Of a stretch of 35,562 nt of DNA, positions 8,134 through 16,316 are shown in pieces. This stretch comes from Bacteroidaceae bacterium. Lineage in GTDB: Bacteria > Bacteroidota > Bacteroidia > Bacteroidales > Bacteroidaceae. The notes below the pieces were generated by a model. That model made no database searches. It worked only from the letters and a program-made list of their open reading frames with translations, and was not told where the DNA came from. Every line of letters starts with the position of its first letter. The first letter of the stretch is position 1. A program made the translations under genes and the position numbers. Where the stretch lies: assembly GCA_024682035.1 (NCBI GenBank), contig JAIKZS010000005.1, positions 1-35,562 on the forward strand, written 5' to 3'.

Positions 8134-10407
8134 TTATTCCCTGACAACATCTTGAATGCTGTTGATGCGCTTTAGCTCAGCAATAATAGCATGCACGTCG
8201 TCAACGTCGTGTACGTATAATTGTATGTTACCTTCAAAAATACCCTCAACCGTTTCAATAGTAAGTTTACGAATGTTTACATTCAATTGTCGTGATATAA
8301 CTTGAGTCACATCACTAAGCAAGCCCAATCTGTCAACACCCTTGATGATGATGGTGACCAAGAATGTAAGTTGTTTGTGGGTATCCCATTGTGTAGCGAT
8401 GATGCGATTACCATAGCTACTTTTAAGCTTAGCAGCAATTGGGCACTGACGTTTATGAATGGTTATCTTGCCATTGGTATCAATATAGCCTAACACATCG
8501 TCACCAGGAATTGGTTGGCAACAACTAGCCATGGCATAGTTCTTCTGAATGGTCTCTTCATTAAGCTTAAGTACCTGCTTAGTAATTTTCTTAACTTCTT
8601 TCTTCTCAACAACAGGTTGCTCTTCGGGTTGTGTAGTCTGCTCTACTTCGTTCTTTTCCTTGTTGCCAAAAGGCAGTTTAAGGAACCTGCGCCACGATGT
8701 CTTTTTCTTGCCTTTCAGCACGTCCATATCATCGCTACCAAGCACAATAGTCTTGGATCCAATAGCTTCCAATAAACTATCGTTGTTAGGCTTCTCATGG
8801 AAACGGGTCAGTTTGTTGAGAACCATCTCATCAATGTAGATACCTTCATCTTTGAGGAAGTTACCCAACATTTCAAGTCCCTTTTTCTGAGTAGCTTTAG
8901 CTTCTTTTCGCAAAATAGATGCGATTTTGGTACGAGCCTTTGCTGTCGCAGCGATATTTTCCCATTCCGGTTGCACTTTTTGTGAATTCGACGTGAGAAT
9001 CTCCACTTGGTCACCACTCTGGAGCTTATGGCTTAATGGCACCAATCGGTGGTTTACTTTTGCTCCAATACAGTGGGCGCCGATTTCAGTATGCAATGAG
9101 AAACCAAAATCCAGTACAGTAGAATTTTGTGGCATCGTCTTGATTTCCCCCTTCGGTGTAAACACGAAAATTTCTTGGGCAAACAAATTCAGTTTAATGG
9201 TATCTAGGAAATCTAAAGCATCGGGCTGTGGGTCATCCAGAATTTCCTTAATTGTGACCAGCCATTTATTAAGCTCTGTGTCATCATCGGTAGGCGAGAT
9301 ATCCTCTTGCGCTGGTTTGTCCTTATATTTCCAGTGGGCAGCAAATCCTTGTTCAGCAATGTCGTTCATGCGCTCACTGCGGATTTGTACCTCAATCCAT
9401 TGTCCATTGTTTGCCATGAGCGTGACATGCAGTGCCTGGTAACCATTGGCTTTAGGGTTGCTTACCCAATCGCGAATACGGTCGGGATGCGGCTTGTAAA
9501 TCTGCGAAAGGCCAACATAGATATCAAAGCAGTTGTTCATTTCTACTTCCTTCGAGGCTGGTTCAAAAATGATGCGAACTGCCAGTATATCATATACTTC
9601 ATCGAATGTTACATGCTTGGTTTGCATCTTGTTCCAGATGGAATACACTGCTTTTACGCGTGCCACAATACGGTATTTCAGCCCCATCTTGTCAAGCTGC
9701 TGGCGAATAGGAGCAGTAAATTCTGTAAACACCTTGTCACGTTCAGCTGCTGTTTCTTTCAATTTTTCTTCAATCTCTCGGTATTCTTCAGGATGCTCAT
9801 ACTTGAAACTCAGGTTTTCCAGTTCTGTCTTGATCGTGTTCAACCCCAGACGATAAGCAAGCGGAGCATAAAGATAAAGCGTTTCTCCTGCAATTTTATA
9901 TTGCTTGTTAGGAGCTTGCGACTCCAAGGTGCGCATATTATGAAGTCTGTCGGCAATCTTAATGAGAATGACACGAATATCGTCATTCATGGTAAGTAGC
10001 AGCTTTTTGAAATTCTCTGCTTGTGCAGAAGCATGGTCGCCGAATATACCGCCAGAAATTTTAGTCAGCCCATCTACAATTTGTGCGATCTTTGGACCGA
10101 ATATATTTTCTATGTCCTCTACCGTATAGTCGGTATCTTCCACCACATCGTGCAACAGGGCTGAACAGATGGATGTAGATCCTAATCCAATCTCGTTGCA
10201 CACAATTTTAGCCACACTTATAGGATGCAGAATGTAAGGTTCACCTGATAAACGTTTGATACCTTTATGTGCTTCATTGGCAAAATTAAAGGCCTTTGTG
10301 ATAATTTCTACACGTTTACGGTGCTTAGTAGCAAGATAATCATTCAATAATTCTTGAAACGCTTGCTGAATTACCTCTTCCTCATTATCTATCTGCATGT
10401 TACCCAT
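8134..10407 (-). CDS. Bifunctional (p)ppGpp synthetase/hydrolase (RelA/SpoT family, Rel)
   Basis: This 757-residue protein makes and degrades (p)ppGpp in the stringent response. The hydrolase HD domain (about 40-200) is intact, with H61, H86-D87 (LLHDVVEDTDY) and D153 in IADRLHNMRT. The synthetase domain (about 230-350) has RVKAVYSIWNKMQ and YDILAVRIIF. The RxK form fits bifunctional Rel rather than hydrolase-dead RelA. TGS (about 405-465), a zinc-finger-like region (MASCCQPIPGDDVLG, with HKRQCPIA) and a C-terminal ACT domain (about 680-757) follow. It is the last gene of the parA-parB-DUF5683-mltD operon, 23 nt after mltD. The start is the ATG at 10407; the ATG at 10398 is an alternative. 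Confidence 0.96.
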   Translation of the reverse strand: MGNMQIDNEEEVIQQAFQELLNDYLATKHRKRVEIITKAFNFANEAHKGIKRLSGEPYILHPISVAKIVCNEIGLGSTSICSALLHDVVEDTDYTVEDIENIFGPKIAQIVDGLTKISGGIFGDHASAQAENFKKLLLTMNDDIRVILIKIADRLHNMRTLESQAPNKQYKIAGETLYLYAPLAYRLGLNTIKTELENLSFKYEHPEEYREIEEKLKETAAERDKVFTEFTAPIRQQLDKMGLKYRIVARVKAVYSIWNKMQTKHVTFDEVYDILAVRIIFEPASKEVEMNNCFDIYVGLSQIYKPHPDRIRDWVSNPKANGYQALHVTLMANNGQWIEVQIRSERMNDIAEQGFAAHWKYKDKPAQEDISPTDDDTELNKWLVTIKEILDDPQPDALDFLDTIKLNLFAQEIFVFTPKGEIKTMPQNSTVLDFGFSLHTEIGAHCIGAKVNHRLVPLSHKLQSGDQVEILTSNSQKVQPEWENIAATAKARTKIASILRKEAKATQKKGLEMLGNFLKDEGIYIDEMVLNKLTRFHEKPNNDSLLEAIGSKTIVLGSDDMDVLKGKKKTSWRRFLKLPFGNKEKNEVEQTTQPEEQPVVEKKEVKKITKQVLKLNEETIQKNYAMASCCQPIPGDDVLGYIDTNGKITIHKRQCPIAAKLKSSYGNRIIATQWDTHKQLTFLVTIIIKGVDRLGLLSDVTQVISRQLNVNIRKLTIETVEGIFEGNIQLYVHDVDDVHAIIAELKRINSIQDVVRE

Positions 10408-10430
10408 AATTATGTTATAGTTTAGGCTGT

Positions 10431-11756
10431 TTACTTGTAAATCTTTAAAGTTTTACCAGCAGTGATACGTGTCCCGCTTATGCCGTTCCAACTCCTCAGT
10501 TGATTGACCGTTACACCATATTTAGATGCAATGGTTGATAACGTTTCACCACTACTAATCTTGTGCGTGGTGGCTTTTGCTCCAGCTGGCACAGTAGCCT
10601 TAGTTGTGCGCTGAGTTCTTGCTGTTTGCTGTGGTATAGCTACCACCTTTCGGTTTTTGAAGAATTCATTAGCGCGATGTGCATAAATGGTATCTTGCTT
10701 TTCAATGAAAGTTCCAACATAGTTTTGTGGCAAACGCAGGGTTTGTAGCTTTGAGTTGCCAGGGATGATGTTACGTTTATATTGTGGATTTAAACTTTTC
10801 AACATATCAATATCTACTCCACAAACATCAGCTATTTGTTGGAAATGAACATTTTGGTTCACTTGAATAGTATCAGTAGCTTCTGGCATGTTAGTTTCCA
10901 ATGGACAAATATTGTGGTGACAATAATAGGTCATTACATAGTTGGCTGCAATAAAGGAAGGTATATATCCACGTGTTTCCTTGGGTAAATAATTGTATAT
11001 TTCCCAATAGTCGCGTTTACCAGAACGGCTGATAGCCTTGTTCACATTGCCCGGGCCACAATTATAAGCGGCAATGGCCAAGCTCCAATCTTGGTAAATT
11101 TCATACATGTCTTTCAAATAACGTGCGGCAGCCCAAGTGGATTTTATAGGATCTTGTCTCTCATCAACGTAGCTGTTATTCTCCAAACCATACATCTTGG
11201 CTGTGCCTATCATAAACTGCCAAAGACCACATGCGCCAGCTCTTGATTTTGCTTTGGGATTCAAGGCAGATTCCACAATAGGCAAGTATTTCAGCTCCAA
11301 TGGAAGGTCATAGGCATAGAGCGCTTCTTCAAACATAGGGATGTAGAAATTGCTGAGGCTTAACATAAGTGCCATACGCTGACGCAGTTTGCCCGTAGTA
11401 TATTTCTCAATAAACTCGCGTACTACCTCGTTATAAGGCATTTCGATAACAGAAGGAATACGACTCAAACGGTCAATGTAGATAGAATCGCTAAACAGCG
11501 GATTCTCATCGCTTGTACTGCAATCCTTGCCAAGGTCTATGAAATTTTTAGCCTTCCAGTCGGCTAGTAAACTGTCGATAGGGTAGGTCATACTCAATGG
11601 CAGTTCAAAGGTTTCTGTGTGTGAGCCTCCAGCACTGTCATGCACAGTAACGTTAAAAGTTTCAGGTTCCTGACCATTGACCATTAACCATTGGCCATTG
11701 ACCATTAACAATGTTAATGCGAATACAAGTTTTATAGTATTACAATTTCTTATCAT
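10431..11756 (-). CDS. mltD: Membrane-bound lytic transglycosylase MltD-like with LysM
   Basis: The protein has 441 residues from the ATG at 11756; the longer frame begins with TTG at 11780. It cleaves peptidoglycan glycan strands in the periplasm. The soluble lytic transglycosylase domain (about 145-285) has the catalytic Glu162 in ESALNPKAKSRAGACGLWQF and AAYNCGPGNV. A degenerate LysM (about 303-345) and a clear C-terminal LysM (about 397-441; SSGETLSTIASKYGVTVNQL) bind peptidoglycan. The N-terminus is unusual. The hydrophobic segment TIKLVFALTLL runs into MVNGQWL-MVNGQEP, two 7-residue units encoded by a 7-bp DNA repeat. No normal signal-peptidase or lipobox site is visible there. It is the fourth gene of the parA operon. 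Confidence 0.92.
   Translation of the reverse strand: MIRNCNTIKLVFALTLLMVNGQWLMVNGQEPETFNVTVHDSAGGSHTETFELPLSMTYPIDSLLADWKAKNFIDLGKDCSTSDENPLFSDSIYIDRLSRIPSVIEMPYNEVVREFIEKYTTGKLRQRMALMLSLSNFYIPMFEEALYAYDLPLELKYLPIVESALNPKAKSRAGACGLWQFMIGTAKMYGLENNSYVDERQDPIKSTWAAARYLKDMYEIYQDWSLAIAAYNCGPGNVNKAISRSGKRDYWEIYNYLPKETRGYIPSFIAANYVMTYYCHHNICPLETNMPEATDTIQVNQNVHFQQIADVCGVDIDMLKSLNPQYKRNIIPGNSKLQTLRLPQNYVGTFIEKQDTIYAHRANEFFKNRKVVAIPQQTARTQRTTKATVPAGAKATTHKISSGETLSTIASKYGVTVNQLRSWNGISGTRITAGKTLKIYK
11671..11712 (-). repeat. Heptanucleotide tandem repeat inside mltD signal-peptide region
   Basis: Six consecutive 7-bp units read on the plus strand as TGACCAT, TGACCAT, TAACCAT, TGGCCAT, TGACCAT and TAACAAT (42 bp). 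On the coding strand the unit is ATGGTCA/ATGGTTA. Three units equal 21 bp, so the translated period is seven residues (MVNGQWL, MVNGQEP). Gain or loss of a number of units not divisible by three would shift the mltD frame. Confidence 0.9.
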
Positions 11757-11787
11757 AACCTTATTTATCAATTTTCTCAATTGTCAA

Positions 11788-12549
11788 TTAAAACTTCAAG
11801 CTGCATTGCAAGCCTACACCTTGGTTGTTAAATCCTTTGCTGTTCATTGGACCACTGTCCAAGACTGCAGGCTCTACACGCATACTCAAATCAGGGGAGA
11901 TGTCGAAATTAGACAATTCGGCATCTACATATGCATCTATTACCGACAAAGCATACACTGCAATAAAAGCAAATACACTGATGTCACGATATCGTCGGTA
12001 TGTATCTTTACGATTCTTAAGCAGTTCTGTAACCTGCGATGTAGAAGTGCGCGCCAAGTATCTGGAAGGAATTAATTCCGTAATACTTTTTGCCGTCCAG
12101 TTGTTGTTTACCGCATCTTTATACGCCGCTGAATAATCTTTATACATGCGGTTATTCCAAGTCAGTGCATAGGCACATCCCGCAAAACCCGCATAGAATA
12201 TGGGTAGTTTCCAATATTTCTTGTTATATATTTGTCCGCCTCCTGGAAAAACCAAGGCCATCCATGTGGCTTTCGTAGGATTAGGAATCCATTTCTTGGG
12301 TAATTGTAAGCTGTCAGTCTCTTTAACATCTACTACAACAGGCGACTGTAGTTGTTCCAATTGCAGTTGATTGGCCGCCTCAATGCTATCTGAAGTAGTG
12401 GCTAAAATACTGTCGTTTACTTGCAAATGCCTTCTGCGCCGTGAAGCCCTAGAGTCATTTTGTGCATCGGCAGTACTGCCGATGACTAAAAATAACAAGG
12501 TGAGCAGCATCCACATGAAGCGATATGTTCTAACTCTTCTGCTTCGCAT
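11788..12549 (-). CDS. DUF5683 family exported/membrane protein
   Basis: The protein has 253 residues. A signal sequence (about 1-30, FMWMLLTLLFLVIGSTADAQ) is followed by a polar stretch (about 31-85). A segment then runs PTKATWMALVFPGGGQIYNK into YWKLPIFYAGFAGCAYALTW, with a second hydrophobic helix (ISVFAFIAVYALSVIDAYVDAEL, about 190-212). PGGGQIYN and the DAYVDA motif are typical of DUF5683 proteins, found in Bacteroidota and commonly next to parB. The function is unknown. Its place between parB and mltD, 4 nt after the parB stop, suggests an envelope role linked to growth or division. The arrangement is conserved in the group as I know it. Confidence 0.85.
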   Translation of the reverse strand: MRSRRVRTYRFMWMLLTLLFLVIGSTADAQNDSRASRRRRHLQVNDSILATTSDSIEAANQLQLEQLQSPVVVDVKETDSLQLPKKWIPNPTKATWMALVFPGGGQIYNKKYWKLPIFYAGFAGCAYALTWNNRMYKDYSAAYKDAVNNNWTAKSITELIPSRYLARTSTSQVTELLKNRKDTYRRYRDISVFAFIAVYALSVIDAYVDAELSNFDISPDLSMRVEPAVLDSGPMNSKGFNNQGVGLQCSLKF

Positions 12550-12553
12550 AACT

Positions 12554-13432
12554 TTATTTCATCGAATCAAACAACGCCATTATACGTTCAAGGTCTTCTT
12601 CGTTGTTGAACGGAATAGTTATTTTGCCCTTGCCCTTTGGCGAACAAGTGAGTTGTACCTTAGCTTTGAAAAAGCCTGTAAGTTGCTGTTTTAGCATGTT
12701 ATATTCAGCAGGCAGTTTGGTGCGTTTTGGCGTAATTGTCTTGCCACCTGTCTTTACGGTCTTGCCATCCATTAACGTCTTCACCATTTCTTCCACTTTC
12801 CGCACCGAATAGTTGTTCTCAACTATCTCCCTGTACAAGTTTACTTGCAACTTAGGATCGGCAAGCGATACCAGAGCCCTGGCATGTGCCATTTCTATTT
12901 GTTTGTTTTGTAAACCCATCTGCACTTCAGCAGGCAGCTTTAACAAACGCAGATAATTGGCAATAGTAGCACGGTTTTTTCCCACACGTTCGCTAAGTTG
13001 CTCTTGCGTAAGATTATATTGGTCAAGCAAATGTTGGTAAGCCAACGCTATTTCCATAGAATTAAGGTCCTCACGCTGAATGTTTTCAATCAGTGCCATT
13101 TCCATTACATTCTCGTCATCTGCCGTGCGAATGTAAGCAGGAATTGTATCAAGTCCAGCTATTTGGGCTGCCCTGAAACGACGTTCACCTGCAATAATCT
13201 GGTAAGCATCTGTGCCTGTTTGGCGCAAGGTAATAGGCTGAATTATACCCACCTCGGCTATCGAGTCGGCCAATTCCTGTAAAGCCTCGGGGTTAAATTC
13301 TCGGCGAGGCTGATTAGGATTGACCTTAATTTTATTCAATTCAATCTCATTGATAGAAGACGATCCTTCTGTTTGTATATCACTTATGTCAAGCAGAGCA
13401 TCTAATCCTCTACCTAAGGCATTTTTTTTCAT
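12554..13432 (-). CDS. parB: Chromosome partition protein ParB (Spo0J)
   Basis: This 292-residue CTP-dependent DNA clamp loads at parS and spreads along DNA. The N-terminal domain (about 28-120) holds the arginine-rich CTP/parS motif GERRFRAAQ and ENIQREDLN. A helix-turn-helix DNA-binding domain (about 120-200; LTQEQLSERVGKNRATIANY) and a C-terminal dimerisation region ending DLERIMALFDSMK follow. It begins on the base directly after the parA stop codon, so translation of the two is coupled. No strong parS (TGTTCCACGTGGAACA-like) is seen in the window. Family identity is certain. Confidence 0.97.
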   Translation of the reverse strand: MKKNALGRGLDALLDISDIQTEGSSSINEIELNKIKVNPNQPRREFNPEALQELADSIAEVGIIQPITLRQTGTDAYQIIAGERRFRAAQIAGLDTIPAYIRTADDENVMEMALIENIQREDLNSMEIALAYQHLLDQYNLTQEQLSERVGKNRATIANYLRLLKLPAEVQMGLQNKQIEMAHARALVSLADPKLQVNLYREIVENNYSVRKVEEMVKTLMDGKTVKTGGKTITPKRTKLPAEYNMLKQQLTGFFKAKVQLTCSPKGKGKITIPFNNEEDLERIMALFDSMK

Positions 13433-14197
13433 TTAGCTATCTCTTTCAATTAATTCTTTTGCCAAAGCCATATGGTTGCGAGCTCCATTTGAATCAGCAT
13501 CATACAAAATGGCAGGCAAACCGAAGCTTGGTGCTTCACTCAGTTTTACATTACGCTGAATCACAGTCTTGAATACCAGTTCTTGAAAATGTTTCTTTAC
13601 CTCATCATAAATCTGGTTAGCTTGACGAAGGCGAGAATCATACATGGTCAACAAGAAACCTTCGATTTCAAGTCCGGGATTCAACTTCGATTTGATAATC
13701 TTAATGGTATTCAGTAATTTGCTAATACCTTCCAATGCAAAATATTCGGCCTGAACAGGTATAATAACAGCATCTGAAGCTGTGAGAGAGTTTACGGTTA
13801 TTAGTCCCAAAGAAGGTGAGCAGTCAATTAATATATAATCAAACTCGTCTTTCAGGGGCATTAGTACTTTTTTCATAATTATCTCGCGACCCTTCATATT
13901 CAGCATCTCAATTTCTGCGCCCACCAAATTAATATGCGAAGGAATCACCTTCAGTGTGTCTATCTCTGTATCCTGTATGGCTTTGTGCACATCGACATTA
14001 TCAATCAAACATTCGTAAATAGAATTTTTAGTCTCTCTGATATTGATGCCTAATCCTGAAGAAGCATTGGCTTGCGGGTCGGCATCCACCACTAGAACTT
14101 TTTTCTCCAATGTAGCTAAGGAAGCAGCCAGGTTAATGGTGGTAGTGGTTTTACCAACGCCGCCCTTTTGATTAGCTAAAGCAATTATCTTTCCCAT
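13433..14197 (-). CDS. parA: Chromosome partition ATPase ParA (Soj)
   Basis: This 254-residue Walker-type ATPase uses the nucleoid as a matrix to move ParB-parS complexes. The start is placed at the ATG at 14197, giving MGKIIALANQKGGVGKTTTT. The deviant Walker A KGGVGKTT lies at residues 10-17 and the Walker B region is YILIDCSPSLG. The open frame continues 25 codons upstream, but a -7 element at 14250-14257 predicts transcription from about 14243, inside that extension. Homologues also start at MGKII. It is the first gene of a five-gene operon with parB, DUF5683, mltD and spoT. At this length it lacks the extra N-terminal HTH of plasmid type Ia ParA. Confidence 0.96.
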   Translation of the reverse strand: MGKIIALANQKGGVGKTTTTINLAASLATLEKKVLVVDADPQANASSGLGINIRETKNSIYECLIDNVDVHKAIQDTEIDTLKVIPSHINLVGAEIEMLNMKGREIIMKKVLMPLKDEFDYILIDCSPSLGLITVNSLTASDAVIIPVQAEYFALEGISKLLNTIKIIKSKLNPGLEIEGFLLTMYDSRLRQANQIYDEVKKHFQELVFKTVIQRNVKLSEAPSFGLPAILYDADSNGARNHMALAKELIERDS

Positions 14198-14249
14198 AAT
14201 AAATGTGTTATATAGGTCAAAAGACATAAATATACATCCTTGCCGATGG

Positions 14250-14257
14250 CAAAGATA
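14250..14257 (-). promoter_or_regulatory. -7 element of the parA operon promoter
   Basis: TATCTTTG on the minus strand is a perfect TAnnTTTG box. No TTTG is found at the standard 19-21 nt spacing (one occurs at 14 nt), so the -33 element is weak. The predicted start near 14243 gives a leader of about 46 nt to the parA ATG at 14197. Confidence 0.6.
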
Positions 14258-14315
14258 AATAAAATATCCCACAAATTGATTAAATTGGTGCTATTTCCTT
14301 ATTTTTTTTAAATAA

Positions 14316-14347
14316 GTTGGCAGAAAAGAATGTTTGTGTTAACTTTG
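14316..14347 (+). promoter_or_regulatory. surE promoter
   Basis: GTTG at 14316-14319 (three of four matches to TTTG), a 20-nt spacer and a perfect TAACTTTG at 14340-14347. Transcription should start near 14354. This rules out a start at the in-frame ATG at 14330 and favours the ATG at 14378. Confidence 0.7.
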
Positions 14348-14377
14348 CAAGCAAATAAACAAGATTGTAAATTTATT

Positions 14378-15142
14378 ATGGAGAATAACAAACCCCTTAT
14401 CCTGATATCAAATGATGATGGAGTTATTTCAAAAGGTATTAGTGCATTAATTCGTTTTCTTCGTCCTTTGGGCGACATTGTGGTGATGGCACCAGATGCT
14501 CCACGTTCAGGCGTGGGTTGTGGTGTTTCTATATCAGAACCTGTTATGTATCAAATGGTTCGTAAAGATGTGGGCCTTTCTGTATATAAGTGTTCTGGCA
14601 CTCCTGTCGATTGTATCAAATTAGCTTTCTATACAGTACTTGATCGCCAACCCGACATTATTATTGGTGGTATCAATCATGGTGACAATTCATCGGTAAA
14701 TGTTCATTATTCTGGTACTATGGGTGCAGTAATAGAGGGCGCTATCCGAGGCATCCCTTCTGTAGCTTTTTCTTTGTGCGATCACGATGCTGATGCTGAT
14801 TTCGACCCTGCAGGTCCTTACGTACGCGATATCGTAGAAAAGATTCTTGAGCGCGGTTTGCCCAAACACACTTGTTTGAATGTAAATTTTCCCAAAGTGA
14901 AAGAATTCCAGGGTGTACGCATTTGTGAACAAGCTAAAGGCGTGTGGATCAATGAGTGGGAGAGTTTTGCGCATAGAGGCGATTCAAAATTCTTCTGGAT
15001 GGCTGGTGAATATCAAAACATTGAGCCAGAGAATGATAACAGTGATTATTGGGCATTGAATAACGGTTATATAGCGATTACCCCTACTAAGGTTGACATG
15101 ACTGACTATGAGTTGGTTAACAATCTGAAGTCATGGTTCTAA
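14378..15142 (+). CDS. surE: 5'-nucleotidase SurE
   Basis: This 254-residue metal-dependent nucleoside 5'/3'-monophosphatase belongs to stationary-phase nucleotide salvage. The N-terminal metal site is ISNDDG (Asp-Asp pair, residues about 10-15). [12 protein letters not shown] and [20 protein letters not shown] are the other conserved SurE segments. The longest frame starts at 14330, but the predicted transcript begins near 14354 and the conserved N-terminus is [15 protein letters not shown], so the ATG at 14378 is used. lpxB begins 1 nt after the stop, implying co-expression. The downstream gene is in lipid A synthesis, so the pairing is positional rather than obviously metabolic. Confidence 0.96.
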   Translation: MENNKPLILISNDDGVISKGISALIRFLRPLGDIVVMAPDAPRSGVGCGVSISEPVMYQMVRKDVGLSVYKCSGTPVDCIKLAFYTVLDRQPDIIIGGINHGDNSSVNVHYSGTMGAVIEGAIRGIPSVAFSLCDHDADADFDPAGPYVRDIVEKILERGLPKHTCLNVNFPKVKEFQGVRICEQAKGVWINEWESFAHRGDSKFFWMAGEYQNIEPENDNSDYWALNNGYIAITPTKVDMTDYELVNNLKSWF

Positions 15143-15143
15143 C

Positions 15144-16316
15144 ATGAAATACTATCTGATAGTTGGCGAGGCATCGGGTGATTTGCATGCATCTCACCTC
15201 ATGACTGCTCTTAAGGAAGCCGATCCTCAGGCAGAATTTCGTTTTTTCGGAGGCGATTTCATGGCCGCTGTTGGGGGGCAGTTAGTAAAGCATTACCGCG
15301 AGTTGGCGTACATGGGTTTTATCCCAGTGTTGATGCACTTGAAGACCATTTATGCCAATATGCGCCTTTGCAAACAAGACATTGTGGCCTGGCAGCCCGA
15401 TGCGCTGATTCTCGTTGATTATCCAGGTTTTAATCTTAACATTGCCAAATATATACACAGTCATACGCAAATTCCCGTTTACTACTATATTTCTCCAAAG
15501 ATATGGGCATGGAAGGAATATCGTATCAAGAATATTAAGAGAGACGTTGACGAGCTTTTCTCTATCTTGCCTTTTGAAGTAGATTTTTTTGAAGGTAAAC
15601 ACCATTATCCCATTCATTATGTTGGCAATCCTACTCTCGACGAAGTAACAGCTTATAAAGCTGGACATCCATGTGATTTCTCTAGCTTTATCACTTCTAA
15701 TAGTCTGTGCGATAAACCTATCATAGCTTTGCTGGCTGGAAGCCGTAAGCAAGAAATAAAAGATAACCTGCCTCAAATGATAGCTGCAGCTCAGACATTT
15801 GCCGATCATCAGTTAGTCTTAGCTGGAGCCCCTGGCATTGATGCTGTTTATTACCAGCAATACCTGCAAGGAACCAATGTAGTGCTGTTGTTTGATCAAA
15901 CCTATGCGTTATTGCAACATGCTGATGTAGCTCTTGTTACTTCGGGTACAGCCACTTTGGAGACGGCTTTATTCCGGGTGCCACAAGTGGTTTGCTACTA
16001 TATTTCCTTCGGCAAGGTAGTGAACTTTTTAAAGCAGCTCGTCTTGTCGGTGAAATTCATTTCATTGGTCAATCTCATTGCTGGTAAAGAAGTCGTTAAA
16101 GAATTGGTGGCCGATCAAATGAAGGTTCGTCTAATTCGTGCAGAATTATCAAAGCTGCTTACTGATAAAGCTTATCGCCAGGAGATGCTAGATGGCTATA
16201 CAGAAGTGGCTCAAAAGTTGGGACAACCAGGTGCTCCTCGTAAAGCAGCGGAAATAATACTTCAAAAATTAGCTAATAATAAGCTTAAAGAGAAATGCAA
16301 TAAAGATAAACAGTAG
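15144..16316 (+). CDS. lpxB: Lipid-A-disaccharide synthase
   Basis: This 390-residue GT19 glycosyltransferase joins UDP-2,3-diacylglucosamine and lipid X at the inner membrane in lipid A synthesis. The N-terminus MKYYLIVGEASGDLHASHLM carries the LpxB signature. YYISPKIWAWKEYRIKNIK, LLAGSRKQEIKDNLP and VTSGTATLETALF are the other family motifs. It follows surE by 1 nt. Its last 32 bases overlap the 3' end of the convergent cdsA, and the tail encoded there (KLKEKCNKDKQ) is basic and probably dispensable. Length is normal for the family. Confidence 0.97.
   Translation: MKYYLIVGEASGDLHASHLMTALKEADPQAEFRFFGGDFMAAVGGQLVKHYRELAYMGFIPVLMHLKTIYANMRLCKQDIVAWQPDALILVDYPGFNLNIAKYIHSHTQIPVYYYISPKIWAWKEYRIKNIKRDVDELFSILPFEVDFFEGKHHYPIHYVGNPTLDEVTAYKAGHPCDFSSFITSNSLCDKPIIALLAGSRKQEIKDNLPQMIAAAQTFADHQLVLAGAPGIDAVYYQQYLQGTNVVLLFDQTYALLQHADVALVTSGTATLETALFRVPQVVCYYISFGKVVNFLKQLVLSVKFISLVNLIAGKEVVKELVADQMKVRLIRAELSKLLTDKAYRQEMLDGYTEVAQKLGQPGAPRKAAEIILQKLANNKLKEKCNKDKQ

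Noticed and set aside
8927-9999. Long plus-strand open frames (171 and 230 residues) inside spoT
   Set aside because: They are antisense to a well-conserved gene, have no family resemblance and odd composition, and lack a promoter.
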